Source: Leptospira montravelensis (GTDB lineage Bacteria > Spirochaetota > Leptospiria > Leptospirales > Leptospiraceae). From it: DNA of 64,000 nucleotides. The DNA is taken from assembly GCF_004770045.1 (NCBI RefSeq), contig NZ_RQFO01000004.1, forward strand, positions 868,001 to 932,000, in the 5' to 3' direction. The translations under genes and the position numbers were made by a program. The notes under the pieces were generated by a model that was given only the letters and a program-made list of their open reading frames with translations, was not told the origin of the DNA and ran no database searches. Positions 39,005 through 48,453 of the stretch are shown one piece after another; position 1 is the first letter of the stretch; every line of letters begins with the position of its first letter.

Positions 39005-39964
39005 TTACGAGTAGATTAAATCATAGTGATTGGGGAAGAGAGATTCTATTTCCGGAAGCGGATTGGATTTCACAGTGATTTGTAAAGGGATCCGCTCATC
39101 CATATAACTTATGCTATGTGCATGTAGAAGTTGCCTTTCCGCTCCAAGTTCTGCCAACAATTCTTTGGTGAGTCCAGACTTAACAAAATCCAAAAACATT
39201 GTTTCGCGCGGACCATATAGTTTATCTCCAAGAATCGGATAACCCAAATAAAGAAGGCTCACACGGATTTGATGAATTCTCCCTGTAACAGGCCTGACGA
39301 GAACCAAACTTATGTTTTGTGAATTATTATAACGTAAAGGTATAAAATTGGTAGAAACTGATTTAGAATCCAAAAATTCTTCTAAAGAGAATTTCATTTT
39401 TTTACGAATGGCCGATTCCAAATCCTTTCCGATAAACCCGTCCAACTTAGTTTCTTTTTCAAAAAAACCACGGACGACTGCTAGATATTCTTTTTGAACT
39501 TCCCTCAATTCAAATTTTTTTTGAAGCCAAGTGCGACTCTCTTCTGATTTGGCAAAGATGACAATCCCCGAAGTTTCCCGGTCTAGTCTGTGCACCGGGA
39601 TGACTGTAGGATACGTTTTCTCAAGAAGGTTTAAGAGAGTTCGTGTGCGGTACCTGCCCGCAGGGTGCATCGGTAAATTTCCCGGTTTATCTACAAAAAG
39701 AAAGTCCTCTGTTTCTTTCAAGATTACATAGTTTGTATCAACTTCTGGCTCCTGAATCCTACCGGGAATCGGTTCGTAAGTTAAAGTATCACCTTCTCTG
39801 AGTACCAAATCTGCTGTAGCCATTTGGTCCTGTACTTTCACACGTTTTGCTTCCAAAAGGAATTGCCACTCCTCTTGCGTATGATAAGGAAATTTTGTAG
39901 TTAAAAATGTTAAAACCGTCTTACCCGTGTAAGGATATCGTATGACGGATTTATAAGATGACAT
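39005..39964 (-). CDS. RluA-family pseudouridine synthase
   Basis: This 319-residue protein has an S4-like N-terminal region (FLLEAKRVKVQDQMATADLVLREGD) followed by the RluA catalytic domain with VHRLDRETSGIVIFAKS (catalytic Asp in HRLD). Further landmarks are KEYLAVVRG, VRPVTGRIHQIRVSLLYLGYPILGD and YG. It converts specific uridines of rRNA or tRNA to pseudouridine; which ones cannot be told from sequence. It forms the left border of the accessory region. Confidence 0.93.
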   Translation of the reverse strand: MSSYKSVIRYPYTGKTVLTFLTTKFPYHTQEEWQFLLEAKRVKVQDQMATADLVLREGDTLTYEPIPGRIQEPEVDTNYVILKETEDFLFVDKPGNLPMHPAGRYRTRTLLNLLEKTYPTVIPVHRLDRETSGIVIFAKSEESRTWLQKKFELREVQKEYLAVVRGFFEKETKLDGFIGKDLESAIRKKMKFSLEEFLDSKSVSTNFIPLRYNNSQNISLVLVRPVTGRIHQIRVSLLYLGYPILGDKLYGPRETMFLDFVKSGLTKELLAELGAERQLLHAHSISYMDERIPLQITVKSNPLPEIESLFPNHYDLIYS

Positions 39965-39967
39965 TAT

Positions 39968-41194
39968 TTAGGATTCTTGCGTTGGTTCATCTGAGGGAAA
40001 CTCTGAATCCATTGTTTCCCCAAAAGGATCCCCTGGTTCCTCGTCAGCTCCCACAACGGGTGAGTTTTCTTCCGAAACGAGTTCTTCCGTCGAAGATTCT
40101 TGAGGAGGGTTTTGTTCTATAACTTCCCCTTCTTCTGCTTTCCCCGCATCCAAAAACTCCCCCAGGATTTCTAAATCTTTTTCTGTTAGGTTATAGAATT
40201 GGCAACCCACACGAAAGTTAGTCTCTTGGTTACGAATATTTTTGATGATCCCGCGAATGGTAACTCGTTTGCCCTCTTCTAAGTTTAAATCAAAAAGGAT
40301 TGTGCCATTTAAAGTGACAGACCTAGAAAATGACCGAGACGGCGCGTGGATAAAACTAATACCGCCCATACTTAAATCCATAACTTGGCAAATATCGCGG
40401 GATTCTTGGAACACGCCGGTACTAATGATATCACGACTCACAGCATTGGCAAAGGTTTGGATTTGTTTATAGATTTCAAGGTCTAGAGGTTTTTCTGCTA
40501 AAACCTGTACATAACCAAGATGAACATAACCCTTGTATTTAATAGGAACACAAATTTCGGAGGTGAAGGAATCTGCAATTTTAGAACTTTCGAAAATTCT
40601 CAAATACTCATCAAAAGGAAAAAAATCAGCCGTAGCTGTAGACTTTTCCTTACGATCTATGATAAAAATATCTTTGTCATAATGGTGCATTAGCCGCAAT
40701 CGGTTGTCCATACGACCTGCAAAAAAAATGGAAGATAGAGGAAAAGCTTTGGTGAGTTTTGTTCTGTAAGCAAGAAGGATGGCATCAACTTTTTTATCAT
40801 CAAACCCAATGGCTTTAGAAACATCATTTACGTTAATGATATTAGAAACAACCATTCCCGTTTGGATTTGACTAGCCTCTACCCGTGATCCTTGTCGAGT
40901 GGCAGCAGTAATCTGAATTTTAACAGGTGTTAGAATTTCGATTCCGTTCCCGTCGCCGCCTGCCACAAGAAAATGTGCTAAAAATTTACTACCATTATGC
41001 ACTACTGTCAGGATTCGGTCTCTACTAGGAAATTTTAAATTAGTGTTAATAACAAGTGCTTTATTTTTCAAAGCAATGATCTTCACTGGATACTCTTTGT
41101 CCAAATTGACAATATATGCTGGCAGTTTCCCGAAAAGTGCGGTGATAACCTTTAAAATTCCATCGGGGTCTTTGATTTCCTTATCCATAGTCAA
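39968..41194 (-). CDS. DUF1577-like protein with C-terminal PilZ domain
   Basis: The protein has 408 residues. The N-terminal two thirds resemble the Leptospira DUF1577 family, a YcgR-N-like beta domain plus GAF-like part (KYKGYVHLGYVQVLAEKPLD). A PilZ domain follows at about 270-360, with DLSMGGISFIHAP matching the (D/N)xSxxG motif; the upstream RxxxR is not clear. The tail is acidic and disordered. It probably responds to cyclic-di-GMP. It overlaps the ATP-grasp fusion gene by 4 bases and precedes the pseudouridine synthase by 3. Confidence 0.8.
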   Translation of the reverse strand: MTMDKEIKDPDGILKVITALFGKLPAYIVNLDKEYPVKIIALKNKALVINTNLKFPSRDRILTVVHNGSKFLAHFLVAGGDGNGIEILTPVKIQITAATRQGSRVEASQIQTGMVVSNIINVNDVSKAIGFDDKKVDAILLAYRTKLTKAFPLSSIFFAGRMDNRLRLMHHYDKDIFIIDRKEKSTATADFFPFDEYLRIFESSKIADSFTSEICVPIKYKGYVHLGYVQVLAEKPLDLEIYKQIQTFANAVSRDIISTGVFQESRDICQVMDLSMGGISFIHAPSRSFSRSVTLNGTILFDLNLEEGKRVTIRGIIKNIRNQETNFRVGCQFYNLTEKDLEILGEFLDAGKAEEGEVIEQNPPQESSTEELVSEENSPVVGADEEPGDPFGETMDSEFPSDEPTQES

Positions 41195-43443
41195 CCGTGA
41201 AGTTTATGAAGCAACATTGTTCGCTTGATGTCCACCAAAGTTTTGGCTCCGGTAACACTCATTGATTGTTTTAGTTCTTCCGAATATTTTTGTAAAAGAA
41301 AACGAATTCCTGCTTCTTCTCCACCAACAAGTGAAATGGCTACAGGTCGTCCAAGTAAAACAGCATCAGCACCAAGGGCCAACATCTTAAAAACATCCAT
41401 ACCGGAGCGTATGCCTCCATCTACAAGGAGAGGAATTTTACCTTTTACTGCTTCCGCAATTTTTGGAAGAACACGAGCGGTTCCTGGCATTCCATCCAAT
41501 ACCCTTCCTCCGTGGTTTGAAACAACGATAGCAGAAAATCCACCTTCCACCGCAAGTTTCGCATCTTCTGGATTCATAATCCCTTTTAAGATAAATGGCA
41601 GTTTTGTTTTCTCTTTTAAACGAACCAAACGATCAAGAGGTCTTGTGATACTCGATAAGTTCTTTTGAACCATCGTTTTGAAATTTACAGCATCAATATC
41701 CATCCCAAGTGCGAACACTCCGTCCGCCTCTGCCTCGGAAAAACGATCCACTAACATGGATTCATCTTCTCTTGGTTTGCAGATTAAAATCCCTTTTCCA
41801 GATGCTTTTTTCAAACTATCTAACATGATTTTGTATTTTTCAGGAGAAGCACCATCACCTAGCCAAGCAAGGCTTCCATTTTGAACAAAGGACCGAACCA
41901 CTAGGTTGGCATAATCTGCATCGGTCATTACAAAATTCATATTGGTCCCAACACCAGTCATTGGTGCTGCCATAATTGGAGTTTTTAAATCGTATCCTAA
42001 AAACCTTGTATGAATTTCAGGAATTATATGGTCACGGATATATCCCGGCAAAATGGAATATTCAGAAAGAGCGACACTATTGTCATGGAAGGTTTCCATG
42101 CGACCCACACCGCCCATTCCAGGAATCCCGGAAGCACAATTACTTCCATCACATTGTTTACAAACCCAACAAATATCCTTTCCAAAACGAATTCTTGCTT
42201 GGTCACCTATCTCTTTTTCTGTAATAGAAAACTGCTCATCCACTTCAAACCGAATGGTTTGTTTGACTTTTTCAAAAACTACTTCTGCATCTTTTAAATT
42301 TTCAGCAACAATGATGACATGTCCCGACTTATCAATGTTATTGGTAGGTTCTTTAATGATATCCCCTGGTTTTGATTGGATAAAAACTTCTGAAACTCCA
42401 TCTATTTTTTTTATCTCTTCCACTCCACCAATGGAAATGAGTTTTCCTGGTTTAGAAAGTAACGAACGTTCGATGGATACACGATTTAGCACTGGATCTA
42501 AATTGTCTGGTGTTTCGCCAAGAGAAATAAGAAGGGCAGCACGGTTTAAATTGACACCAGTAGATAAAGGATAGGTAAACGCAGACATAAACCCACCGGA
42601 TAGTCTTGCCGCAATTTCCCCAATTTTGACTCCTTCTTTAGTGACTTTGATATCCCCTTTACCGGCACCTAAATGGATACCCAGTGCCCGCATTCCGCCT
42701 GCCATCACTCGTTCCACTTCGTCCAAAATCTCTTTCGACATCGCCGAAGGCATGTTATGTCCGACTTCAATAAAATAAGGTTCTCTTTCGATGATCCTGT
42801 CAGCAATACCTGTCATTCGAATTTGGCCTTGGAAGGCTAAGGCATCCACGGAAAGTTCAGGACCTTCCATATATTCCTCTAAAATCAATTCACCAGTAGG
42901 ACAAAACCGTTTTGCATGTCTAAAAGCCGAAGGTAAGTCATCTTTATGATTCACCTTGATGACACCTCGAGCCCCCATATTGTCAGCTGGTTTCATTACC
43001 AATGGAAAGGTCAATGAATCCAGGGCCTCTTTGGCATCTAATAGAGACCAAACAGCTGCAAAACGAGGAATTGGCATTCCGAATTCCTTTAGCCTTTGAC
43101 GCATCTTTACTTTGTTAGATGCAGCTTCTGCATCCACAAAACGAATTCCTGGTAACTGTAAAGCAGAGGCTACAGCAGCCACCGTCATACTAGCATCGGT
43201 TCCCGCAGTGATCACGCCATGAATCGGCGAATTTTGGGCAAATTTTTTCGATTCTCGAACCATTCCTTCCACATCCTTTGTGGACATGACTATGGATTCG
43301 TCTGCAATTTGAAATCCAATGGAAGATGGATTCATATCAGCTACGACTGTATGAAGTCGCATGGTTTTTGCCGTTTGGATGATGGGAACTTGTAACAATC
43401 CCCCTCCAATGATGAGGATTGTTTTACCTTCTACCGATTTCAA
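41191..43443 (-). CDS. ATP-grasp / FMN-dependent alpha-hydroxy-acid dehydrogenase fusion
   Basis: The protein has 750 residues. Residues 1 to about 400 are an ATP-grasp enzyme of carbamoyl-phosphate-synthase/PurK type: IIGGGLLQVPIIQTAKTM, FPLVMKPADNMGARGV, LILEEYMEGPELSVDA and IGEIAARLSGGFMS. Residues 425-447 carry a Cys cluster (CWVCKQC..NCASGIPG). From about 480 an FMN-binding TIM barrel follows, with KGIMNPEDAKLAVEGG, VVSNHGGRVLDG (catalytic His) and LVDGGIRSG. The second half resembles small clostridial alpha-hydroxy-acid oxidising proteins with the same Cys cluster. The reaction is unknown. It overlaps mnmA by 4 bases. Confidence 0.9.
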   Translation of the reverse strand: MKSVEGKTILIIGGGLLQVPIIQTAKTMRLHTVVADMNPSSIGFQIADESIVMSTKDVEGMVRESKKFAQNSPIHGVITAGTDASMTVAAVASALQLPGIRFVDAEAASNKVKMRQRLKEFGMPIPRFAAVWSLLDAKEALDSLTFPLVMKPADNMGARGVIKVNHKDDLPSAFRHAKRFCPTGELILEEYMEGPELSVDALAFQGQIRMTGIADRIIEREPYFIEVGHNMPSAMSKEILDEVERVMAGGMRALGIHLGAGKGDIKVTKEGVKIGEIAARLSGGFMSAFTYPLSTGVNLNRAALLISLGETPDNLDPVLNRVSIERSLLSKPGKLISIGGVEEIKKIDGVSEVFIQSKPGDIIKEPTNNIDKSGHVIIVAENLKDAEVVFEKVKQTIRFEVDEQFSITEKEIGDQARIRFGKDICWVCKQCDGSNCASGIPGMGGVGRMETFHDNSVALSEYSILPGYIRDHIIPEIHTRFLGYDLKTPIMAAPMTGVGTNMNFVMTDADYANLVVRSFVQNGSLAWLGDGASPEKYKIMLDSLKKASGKGILICKPREDESMLVDRFSEAEADGVFALGMDIDAVNFKTMVQKNLSSITRPLDRLVRLKEKTKLPFILKGIMNPEDAKLAVEGGFSAIVVSNHGGRVLDGMPGTARVLPKIAEAVKGKIPLLVDGGIRSGMDVFKMLALGADAVLLGRPVAISLVGGEEAGIRFLLQKYSEELKQSMSVTGAKTLVDIKRTMLLHKLHG

Positions 43444-44612
43444 ATGGTAACGCTCTCCGCCTCTAAAACAAAATTTGTTTTTACCTTTCTTGTAATGGAA
43501 CCTTTTTGGATGATCCCACCTGCCAGTAGATAATCTCCATTGGTTTCATAAAATGTAGCAGATTGTCCTGGAGTTACACTTTTCACATCTTCCAGAAATT
43601 TTACTTTCCAAGTATTTCCCAATGAAGTCACCTTACAATGAACAGGTGCACTTCTATAACGAATTTGGACTTTCATTTCTTTTGAGTCACCCACTTCCAT
43701 TGGGCTAAGTGCTTGGTAGGTAATCTCTTCCAATATAAAAGATTCGGAAACCGTTTCTTCTTCTTCCCCAAGGACAACTGTTCCGTCATCTTCGATGGCC
43801 AAAACATATAATGGATTTTTCCAAGCGATTCCAAGTCCCTTTCTTTGTCCGATCGTGAATCCTTCTTTTCCTTGGTGTTTGCCAATGATCTGGCCTGAGG
43901 CTAGTTTAAAAAATCCTGGAGTGAACTCCATTCCCTTTTTCTTCAAAAAAGATCTATAATCATTTTCAGGGATAAAACAAATCTCTTGTGATTCAGGTTT
44001 TTCTGCTACAGGTAGACCCATACGTTTTGCGATTTCCCGCACCTGTGCTTTGTCCATTTCACCAAGAGGGAAAACTGTATTTTTAATATTTTCTTGGGAC
44101 AAACCGTACAAATAGTACGCTTGGTTTTTTTTCATGTCAACAGCATTACGGATTGCGTAACGTCCATCCACTTCGACGACACGGGCATAGTGGCCTGTGG
44201 CAATTTTTTCTATACCTAATATTTTGGCTTGTTCGAAAAGAGCACCAAACTTCACAAAGGTATTACACTCTACACAAGGGTTTGGCGTTCTTCCATCTTT
44301 ATAATCATTAATAAAACGGTCGATGACTCGTTCTCCAAATACTTTTTCCATTTTAATTACATAAAAAGGAATGTTTAAAGAAAGACCTACATCACGTGCA
44401 TCACGAATGTCTTCGGGAGAACAGCAGGATTTTTTCGTGGTATCACAGGCTGGTGCTTCATATTCCCAAGTACGTAGGTTGACACCGATGACATCGTAAC
44501 CTTCTTCCATAAGTAGTCCTGCGGCTACAGCGCTATCTACCCCACCACTCATTGCTACTATGATTTTTTCTTTTTCTTTCACCTTAGTTTTTGGAATGAA
44601 CAATTCCCACAC
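43440..44612 (-). CDS. mnmA: tRNA-specific 2-thiouridylase MnmA
   Basis: The protein is 390 residues from a GTG at 44612; TTG and GTG codons just downstream are possible alternatives because the region overlaps the upstream gene. The PP-loop is AMSGGVDSAVAAGLL. The catalytic Cys pair is in NPCVECNTFVKFG and SQEICFIPENDYRSFL. GHYARV and GFTIGQRKGLGIA are typical. The enzyme thiolates U34 of tRNA Lys, Glu and Gln. Confidence 0.96.
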   Translation of the reverse strand: MWELFIPKTKVKEKEKIIVAMSGGVDSAVAAGLLMEEGYDVIGVNLRTWEYEAPACDTTKKSCCSPEDIRDARDVGLSLNIPFYVIKMEKVFGERVIDRFINDYKDGRTPNPCVECNTFVKFGALFEQAKILGIEKIATGHYARVVEVDGRYAIRNAVDMKKNQAYYLYGLSQENIKNTVFPLGEMDKAQVREIAKRMGLPVAEKPESQEICFIPENDYRSFLKKKGMEFTPGFFKLASGQIIGKHQGKEGFTIGQRKGLGIAWKNPLYVLAIEDDGTVVLGEEEETVSESFILEEITYQALSPMEVGDSKEMKVQIRYRSAPVHCKVTSLGNTWKVKFLEDVKSVTPGQSATFYETNGDYLLAGGIIQKGSITRKVKTNFVLEAESVTI

Positions 44613-45459
44613 GCCCCCGAGAGAAGTCCCAAAACAGGGGACGAGTCCTGAGGATGTCGAGTCCGATCACCCAAACCTCTTCCCTATCCTTGTCCCCCGG
44701 CAAAAGGAAATTCTCAAGTGAAATTCCAGTGAGAAACTGGACTTGCCTGTATTCTTCGCGGGTTCCAACCTTCGTCACCAAATAAAAGACAGAAGTCGAC
44801 TTCATTAAGTTTGCCTTTTGGATTTTATTCCCTGCAAGAAATACCTTCTTTTCTCCAAGAAACCTATCCTGAGCTCCCTTAGGCAAAAGGTTTAAAGAGG
44901 AACCTGTGTCGACAAGGCCAAAGGAAATATGACCCTCCGGATACTCAAATTGTGCATAATAATGATCCCCTTTCTTTTTGATATTCAGAAATTTGAAATC
45001 CAGTGATAAGTAAGCATCGGGGTGTTCACAAAACGGGGAAGTTTCAGGAAATTGTTTTAACACCTCTCCTATCCAGAAAATACAACTGCCACGAAAAAAA
45101 TCAAGGCCCAGGAGCCCCGGAATCGATTCAGGCAAAACCCCTTTTTTATTTTTTAAAATAAACCGTTTTTCACCCAACCGAAATTCCTTACTCTCTTCAG
45201 AGGAAGGCGAATCATAAAAACTCAAATCAGAACCTGTGTCCCATAATAATGACAAGGATTGGCCAGAAGACTCCAAACCATGAATCAGTAAATGAGTTCC
45301 CTCATCCGAAATGGAAATAGTGGAATGCGGAGGTAGATTTTTGGTTAGAGTAAAAGGAACAGAGGTTTGGTGGACACGAACAGGGCCTGGGTTACAGGCC
45401 CCAAACAAAACAAAGGAAAAAACTACACTAATTTTTTGATACAACGAGAATTGGGACAT
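44584..45459 (-). CDS. Lipoprotein with two DTGS aspartic-protease motifs
   Basis: From the ATG at 45459 (MSQFSLYQKISVVFSFVLFGAC) the protein is 291 residues, with lipid Cys near 22. Two aspartic protease signatures occur in one chain, LLWDTGSDLSFYD and GLVDTGSSLNLLP, 110 residues apart. Each is followed by the hydrophobic-Gly element (PGLLGLDFF and VWVIGLDIL). That is a two-lobed pepsin/retropepsin-like arrangement, rare in bacteria. It probably works in the periplasm or outer membrane. The start is uncertain because no SD is clear and the frame overlaps a small upstream gene. Confidence 0.8.
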   Translation of the reverse strand: MSQFSLYQKISVVFSFVLFGACNPGPVRVHQTSVPFTLTKNLPPHSTISISDEGTHLLIHGLESSGQSLSLLWDTGSDLSFYDSPSSEESKEFRLGEKRFILKNKKGVLPESIPGLLGLDFFRGSCIFWIGEVLKQFPETSPFCEHPDAYLSLDFKFLNIKKKGDHYYAQFEYPEGHISFGLVDTGSSLNLLPKGAQDRFLGEKKVFLAGNKIQKANLMKSTSVFYLVTKVGTREEYRQVQFLTGISLENFLLPGDKDREEVWVIGLDILRTRPLFWDFSRGRVGIVHSKN

Positions 45460-45650
45460 CGAGTATAATCTACAATACAATCCCGATATTCAATTCCTGT
45501 ATTTTCATCTTTTGTCTTGTATTCGATAAAACAAGAGTAAGGTTGAAAATCATACGAAGAAAGACCCAAAGCACGATTGCGAATGGATTCATATACATCG
45601 GAAGAAACCGATGGCGAAAGATCGTTGAGTAGGTATGCTGGCTCTGCCAT
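45423..45650 (-). CDS. Small protein overlapping the aspartic-protease gene
   Basis: This 75-residue open frame (MAEPAYLLNDLSPSVSSDVY to TRCPNSRCIKKLV) has a reasonable composition for Leptospira and four Cys. It overlaps the presumed start of the protease gene by about 37 bases in another frame. Either this is a real small gene, or the protease starts later (TTG inside). It is listed with caution. Confidence 0.45.
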   Translation of the reverse strand: MAEPAYLLNDLSPSVSSDVYESIRNRALGLSSYDFQPYSCFIEYKTKDENTGIEYRDCIVDYTRCPNSRCIKKLV

Positions 45651-45672
45651 ACTCTACCCATCGGCAAATTTC

Positions 45673-46734
45673 CTAATCTTTATAACAAATTGTGCGGTTT
45701 CTACCAGAATGTTTAGCCTGGTATAGTGCTTTGTCGGCCCTTTCAATCAGGTCTTTATTGTTTCTGTCGGTAGTACGAAAGCTGGAAACTCCCACAGACA
45801 GAGTTACCTTTAGATCGGTTCCATCATTCGGATTTTTCACAATCATGGACTCAACTGCTTTTCGAATTTCTTCTCCCTTGGTCATGGCTTCTTCTTCCGT
45901 TGCTCCCGGCATCACAAGACAAAACTCTTCCCCACCGTATCTTGCAGGAATGTGATGGCGAAGGGCAGCATTGATCAATTGTTTTGCCACTTCAATGAGA
46001 ACCACATCACCCGCTTGGTGTCCATAGGTATCATTAAAACTTTTGAAATGATCCACATCCGTAAAAAGTAAACACAACTTAGTTCCTTTTTTACGACAAC
46101 GATCCATCTCTTCTTTGAGTTTGGTTTGGAAATAATGATGAATTTTGAGTCCTGTCATCATATCTACCGTTGCCAGCTCATACAACCTTGCATTGTCTAC
46201 AGCAATCCCTGCCAGGTTGGCAAGAGTGGTCATAAATTCTTTTTCATCTTCCAAAAATTCTTCGGAAGTCATTTTGTCACCGAGAACGAGAAGACCATTG
46301 ACCTTACCCTTAGCATTCAAAGGAACAAGAATCTCTGCTCCCATTTTACGAAGGTAAGTGATGTCGGGAATGGATTTGAGTGTATCCATCAGGAGGATCT
46401 GGTCCATTGTGATGGCTTTGGGTTTCTCTTCAAAATAATGAATGAGAGGACTATCGATTTTTATTTCGTAGTTTTGTTCTTCTGAGCTGAGTTCAAATCC
46501 TTTTATGGATTGGGGTTCAAGTTTGAACAATCCTAAGTCAATTTCCGGCTCCAAATACATGGCTGCATGTAGAGTTTGCAACTGAGCCAAACAAATATTC
46601 AAAATAGCATCAATTAAATACTTATAGTCTAACGTGGAATTTAGGGCACGAGAGATTTCCAGTAGTTGTTTTTGGTCGTAGATTTTTTTTTCGTAATGCT
46701 CAAAAACGATATCAGTGTTTTCTTTAAAAGACAA
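45673..46734 (-). CDS. GAF-GGDEF diguanylate cyclase
   Basis: The protein has 353 residues. A GAF domain (about 25-175; ILVPLNAKGKVNGLLVLGDK) is followed by a GGDEF domain with the active loop RYGGEEF and the usual SVGVSSF and ADKALYQAKHSGRN elements. The I-site RxxD that normally lies five residues before GGEEF is not kept (RHHI). It should make cyclic-di-GMP under control of a GAF ligand, possibly without product inhibition. Confidence 0.93.
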   Translation of the reverse strand: MSFKENTDIVFEHYEKKIYDQKQLLEISRALNSTLDYKYLIDAILNICLAQLQTLHAAMYLEPEIDLGLFKLEPQSIKGFELSSEEQNYEIKIDSPLIHYFEEKPKAITMDQILLMDTLKSIPDITYLRKMGAEILVPLNAKGKVNGLLVLGDKMTSEEFLEDEKEFMTTLANLAGIAVDNARLYELATVDMMTGLKIHHYFQTKLKEEMDRCRKKGTKLCLLFTDVDHFKSFNDTYGHQAGDVVLIEVAKQLINAALRHHIPARYGGEEFCLVMPGATEEEAMTKGEEIRKAVESMIVKNPNDGTDLKVTLSVGVSSFRTTDRNNKDLIERADKALYQAKHSGRNRTICYKD

Positions 46735-46863
46735 AACGCACCGCCAGAATTCTGTATAAGATAGGAATCATTCGTCTTTTTTGACTACTGTAAAGTAAGA
46801 TTTTGATGGAAATCGATAAATTTACGAACGGAAGAAAATAGAGAAGTTTTCATAATGTTTATG

Positions 46864-46891
46864 TTGACAATTAACCAATCTTTAAAATACT
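46864..46891 (+). promoter_or_regulatory. Promoter of initiator tRNA-Met
   Basis: A -35 TTGACA (46864-46869) and -10 AATACT (46886-46891), 16 bases apart, place the transcription start about 4 bases before the mature tRNA. The -35 is perfect and the -10 matches 4 of 6. Confidence 0.65.
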
Positions 46892-46899
46892 GGTTTTAT

Positions 46900-46974
<75 letters not shown>

Positions 46975-46980
46975 CCGTTT

Positions 46981-47766
46981 TTATCCTTTCCCTAATTCTT
47001 TACTTCTCTCCGTCGCTCTATGAATTGCATCTCTAACGGCGGTTGAGAATCCTCCCCTTTCCAATGCATCCAATCCATGAATGGTAGTTCCACCAGGAGA
47101 AGTGACCCAATTTTTCACTTCCATAGGATGTAAGTTTTTATCTTCTTTGCGTAAAGAGCGAAAATACGCAAGAGTTCCCTCTATGGTTTCCATTGCCAAA
47201 GATAAAGACTCCTCGTAACTGAGTCCTTCTTGCAATCCACCTTCCGTCATCGCTTGTAAAAACGTTAATACATAGGCAGGACCAGATCCAGAAAGCCCTG
47301 TCACTGCATCCATGAGAGATTCTTTAGCCACTCGAATCCCAGTTCCCATTCCATAAAACAATTGTTCAACGTTCGTTACCGCATTGTCTTCGCAAAAGTA
47401 AGCAAAGGCTCCCCTTTCTGCTACAAGCGGTAAATTAGGCATCACTCGCACAGCCAAAGACCCACTGGGTGCATTTTCCGTGATTTGCGAAAAAGAAATT
47501 CCGGCAGCAATGGATACAAAAGTAGCAGGTTTCGAAAATTCTTTTAATACAGGAACCACAAGGTTTGGTTTCACAGCGATCACAATGACTTCGGTCTCAT
47601 TACGAATGGCCTCAAGTGTTTTGACAAGAACCACACCTTCCAAGTGAGACTCTTTTAGATTGGGATCAAATCCATACACCTTGGTTCCTTTTTTCACAAG
47701 CGCAGATGCGATTGCCCCACCCATTTTACCCAGGCCTACGATACCTACTGTTTCTATTGAATTCAT
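46981..47766 (-). CDS. proC: Pyrroline-5-carboxylate reductase
   Basis: From the ATG at 47766 (SD AAAGGGAA) the protein is 261 residues. The NAD(P)-binding motif VGIVGLGKMGGAIASALV lies at the N terminus. The family signature in the C-terminal half reads VTGLSGSGPAYVLTFLQAM, with VTSPGGTTIHGLDALE beyond it. It makes the last step of proline synthesis. It follows yggS by 4 bases, a pairing common in bacteria. Confidence 0.95.
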   Translation of the reverse strand: MNSIETVGIVGLGKMGGAIASALVKKGTKVYGFDPNLKESHLEGVVLVKTLEAIRNETEVIVIAVKPNLVVPVLKEFSKPATFVSIAAGISFSQITENAPSGSLAVRVMPNLPLVAERGAFAYFCEDNAVTNVEQLFYGMGTGIRVAKESLMDAVTGLSGSGPAYVLTFLQAMTEGGLQEGLSYEESLSLAMETIEGTLAYFRSLRKEDKNLHPMEVKNWVTSPGGTTIHGLDALERGGFSTAVRDAIHRATERSKELGKG

Positions 47767-47770
47767 TTGT

Positions 47771-48451
47771 TTATTCCCTTTCTCCAAAAATCTTCGACCC
47801 AATTCGCAAGTAATCAGATCCTAAAGAGGCAGCGATTTCAAAATCACCACTCATTCCCATCGATAATTTTTTATCGGGAAAATATGTATCACGTAATTCC
47901 GCAAGTAAGGAAAACACTTCTTTTGTTTCGGCCAAATCACCTGTTGAAGGGCCCATTCCCATAAAACCTTCCCAAATACAAAATTCATTTTGGTAACTGG
48001 AAAGGGTATCTTTCATATTTCGTAAGGTCTCAAAACCCATTCCATGTTTTGTATTTTCTTCTGTAAGATTGGCCTGGATGAAATAACGAATTTGTTTTTT
48101 TTCTTTTTCAGCACGTTTCAAAAGTTCCTTTAAAGACGAGATACTGCCCACACCATGAGTATGTGAAAAAATACCGAATAACTTCCGCAAGGTTCCCGAT
48201 TGTACGGGTCCAATATGGTGTAAATGGACGGAGGATTCTGCCTCCGGAAACTCTTCTCTTAGTTTTGTGAATTTTGCGATCGCTTCGGGAATATAGTTTT
48301 CACCGAACTCACGTATTCCTTGGAGGTATGCTTCTCTTACCACTTCATAAGGTTTGGTTTTGGACACAGCTATGATCACGAGGGACCGATTCGGATATAA
48401 ATCCTTTAGCGAGTTTTGGATGGAAAGATACAAAGAACCGTATTCGGCCAC
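47771..48451 (-). CDS. YggS/PLPBP-family pyridoxal-phosphate homeostasis protein
   Basis: This 226-residue PLP-binding TIM barrel of the YggS/PROSC family has the PLP lysine in IIAVSKTKPYEVVREAY, and later FGENYIPEA, HHIGPVQSGTLRK and MGMSGDFEIAASLGSDYLRIG. It controls PLP supply and amino-acid balance rather than catalysing a known reaction. The GTG start lies 2 bases after the stop of the upstream membrane protein gene. Confidence 0.93.
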   Translation of the reverse strand: MAEYGSLYLSIQNSLKDLYPNRSLVIIAVSKTKPYEVVREAYLQGIREFGENYIPEAIAKFTKLREEFPEAESSVHLHHIGPVQSGTLRKLFGIFSHTHGVGSISSLKELLKRAEKEKKQIRYFIQANLTEENTKHGMGFETLRNMKDTLSSYQNEFCIWEGFMGMGPSTGDLAETKEVFSLLAELRDTYFPDKKLSMGMSGDFEIAASLGSDYLRIGSKIFGERE

Positions 48452-48453
48452 AA

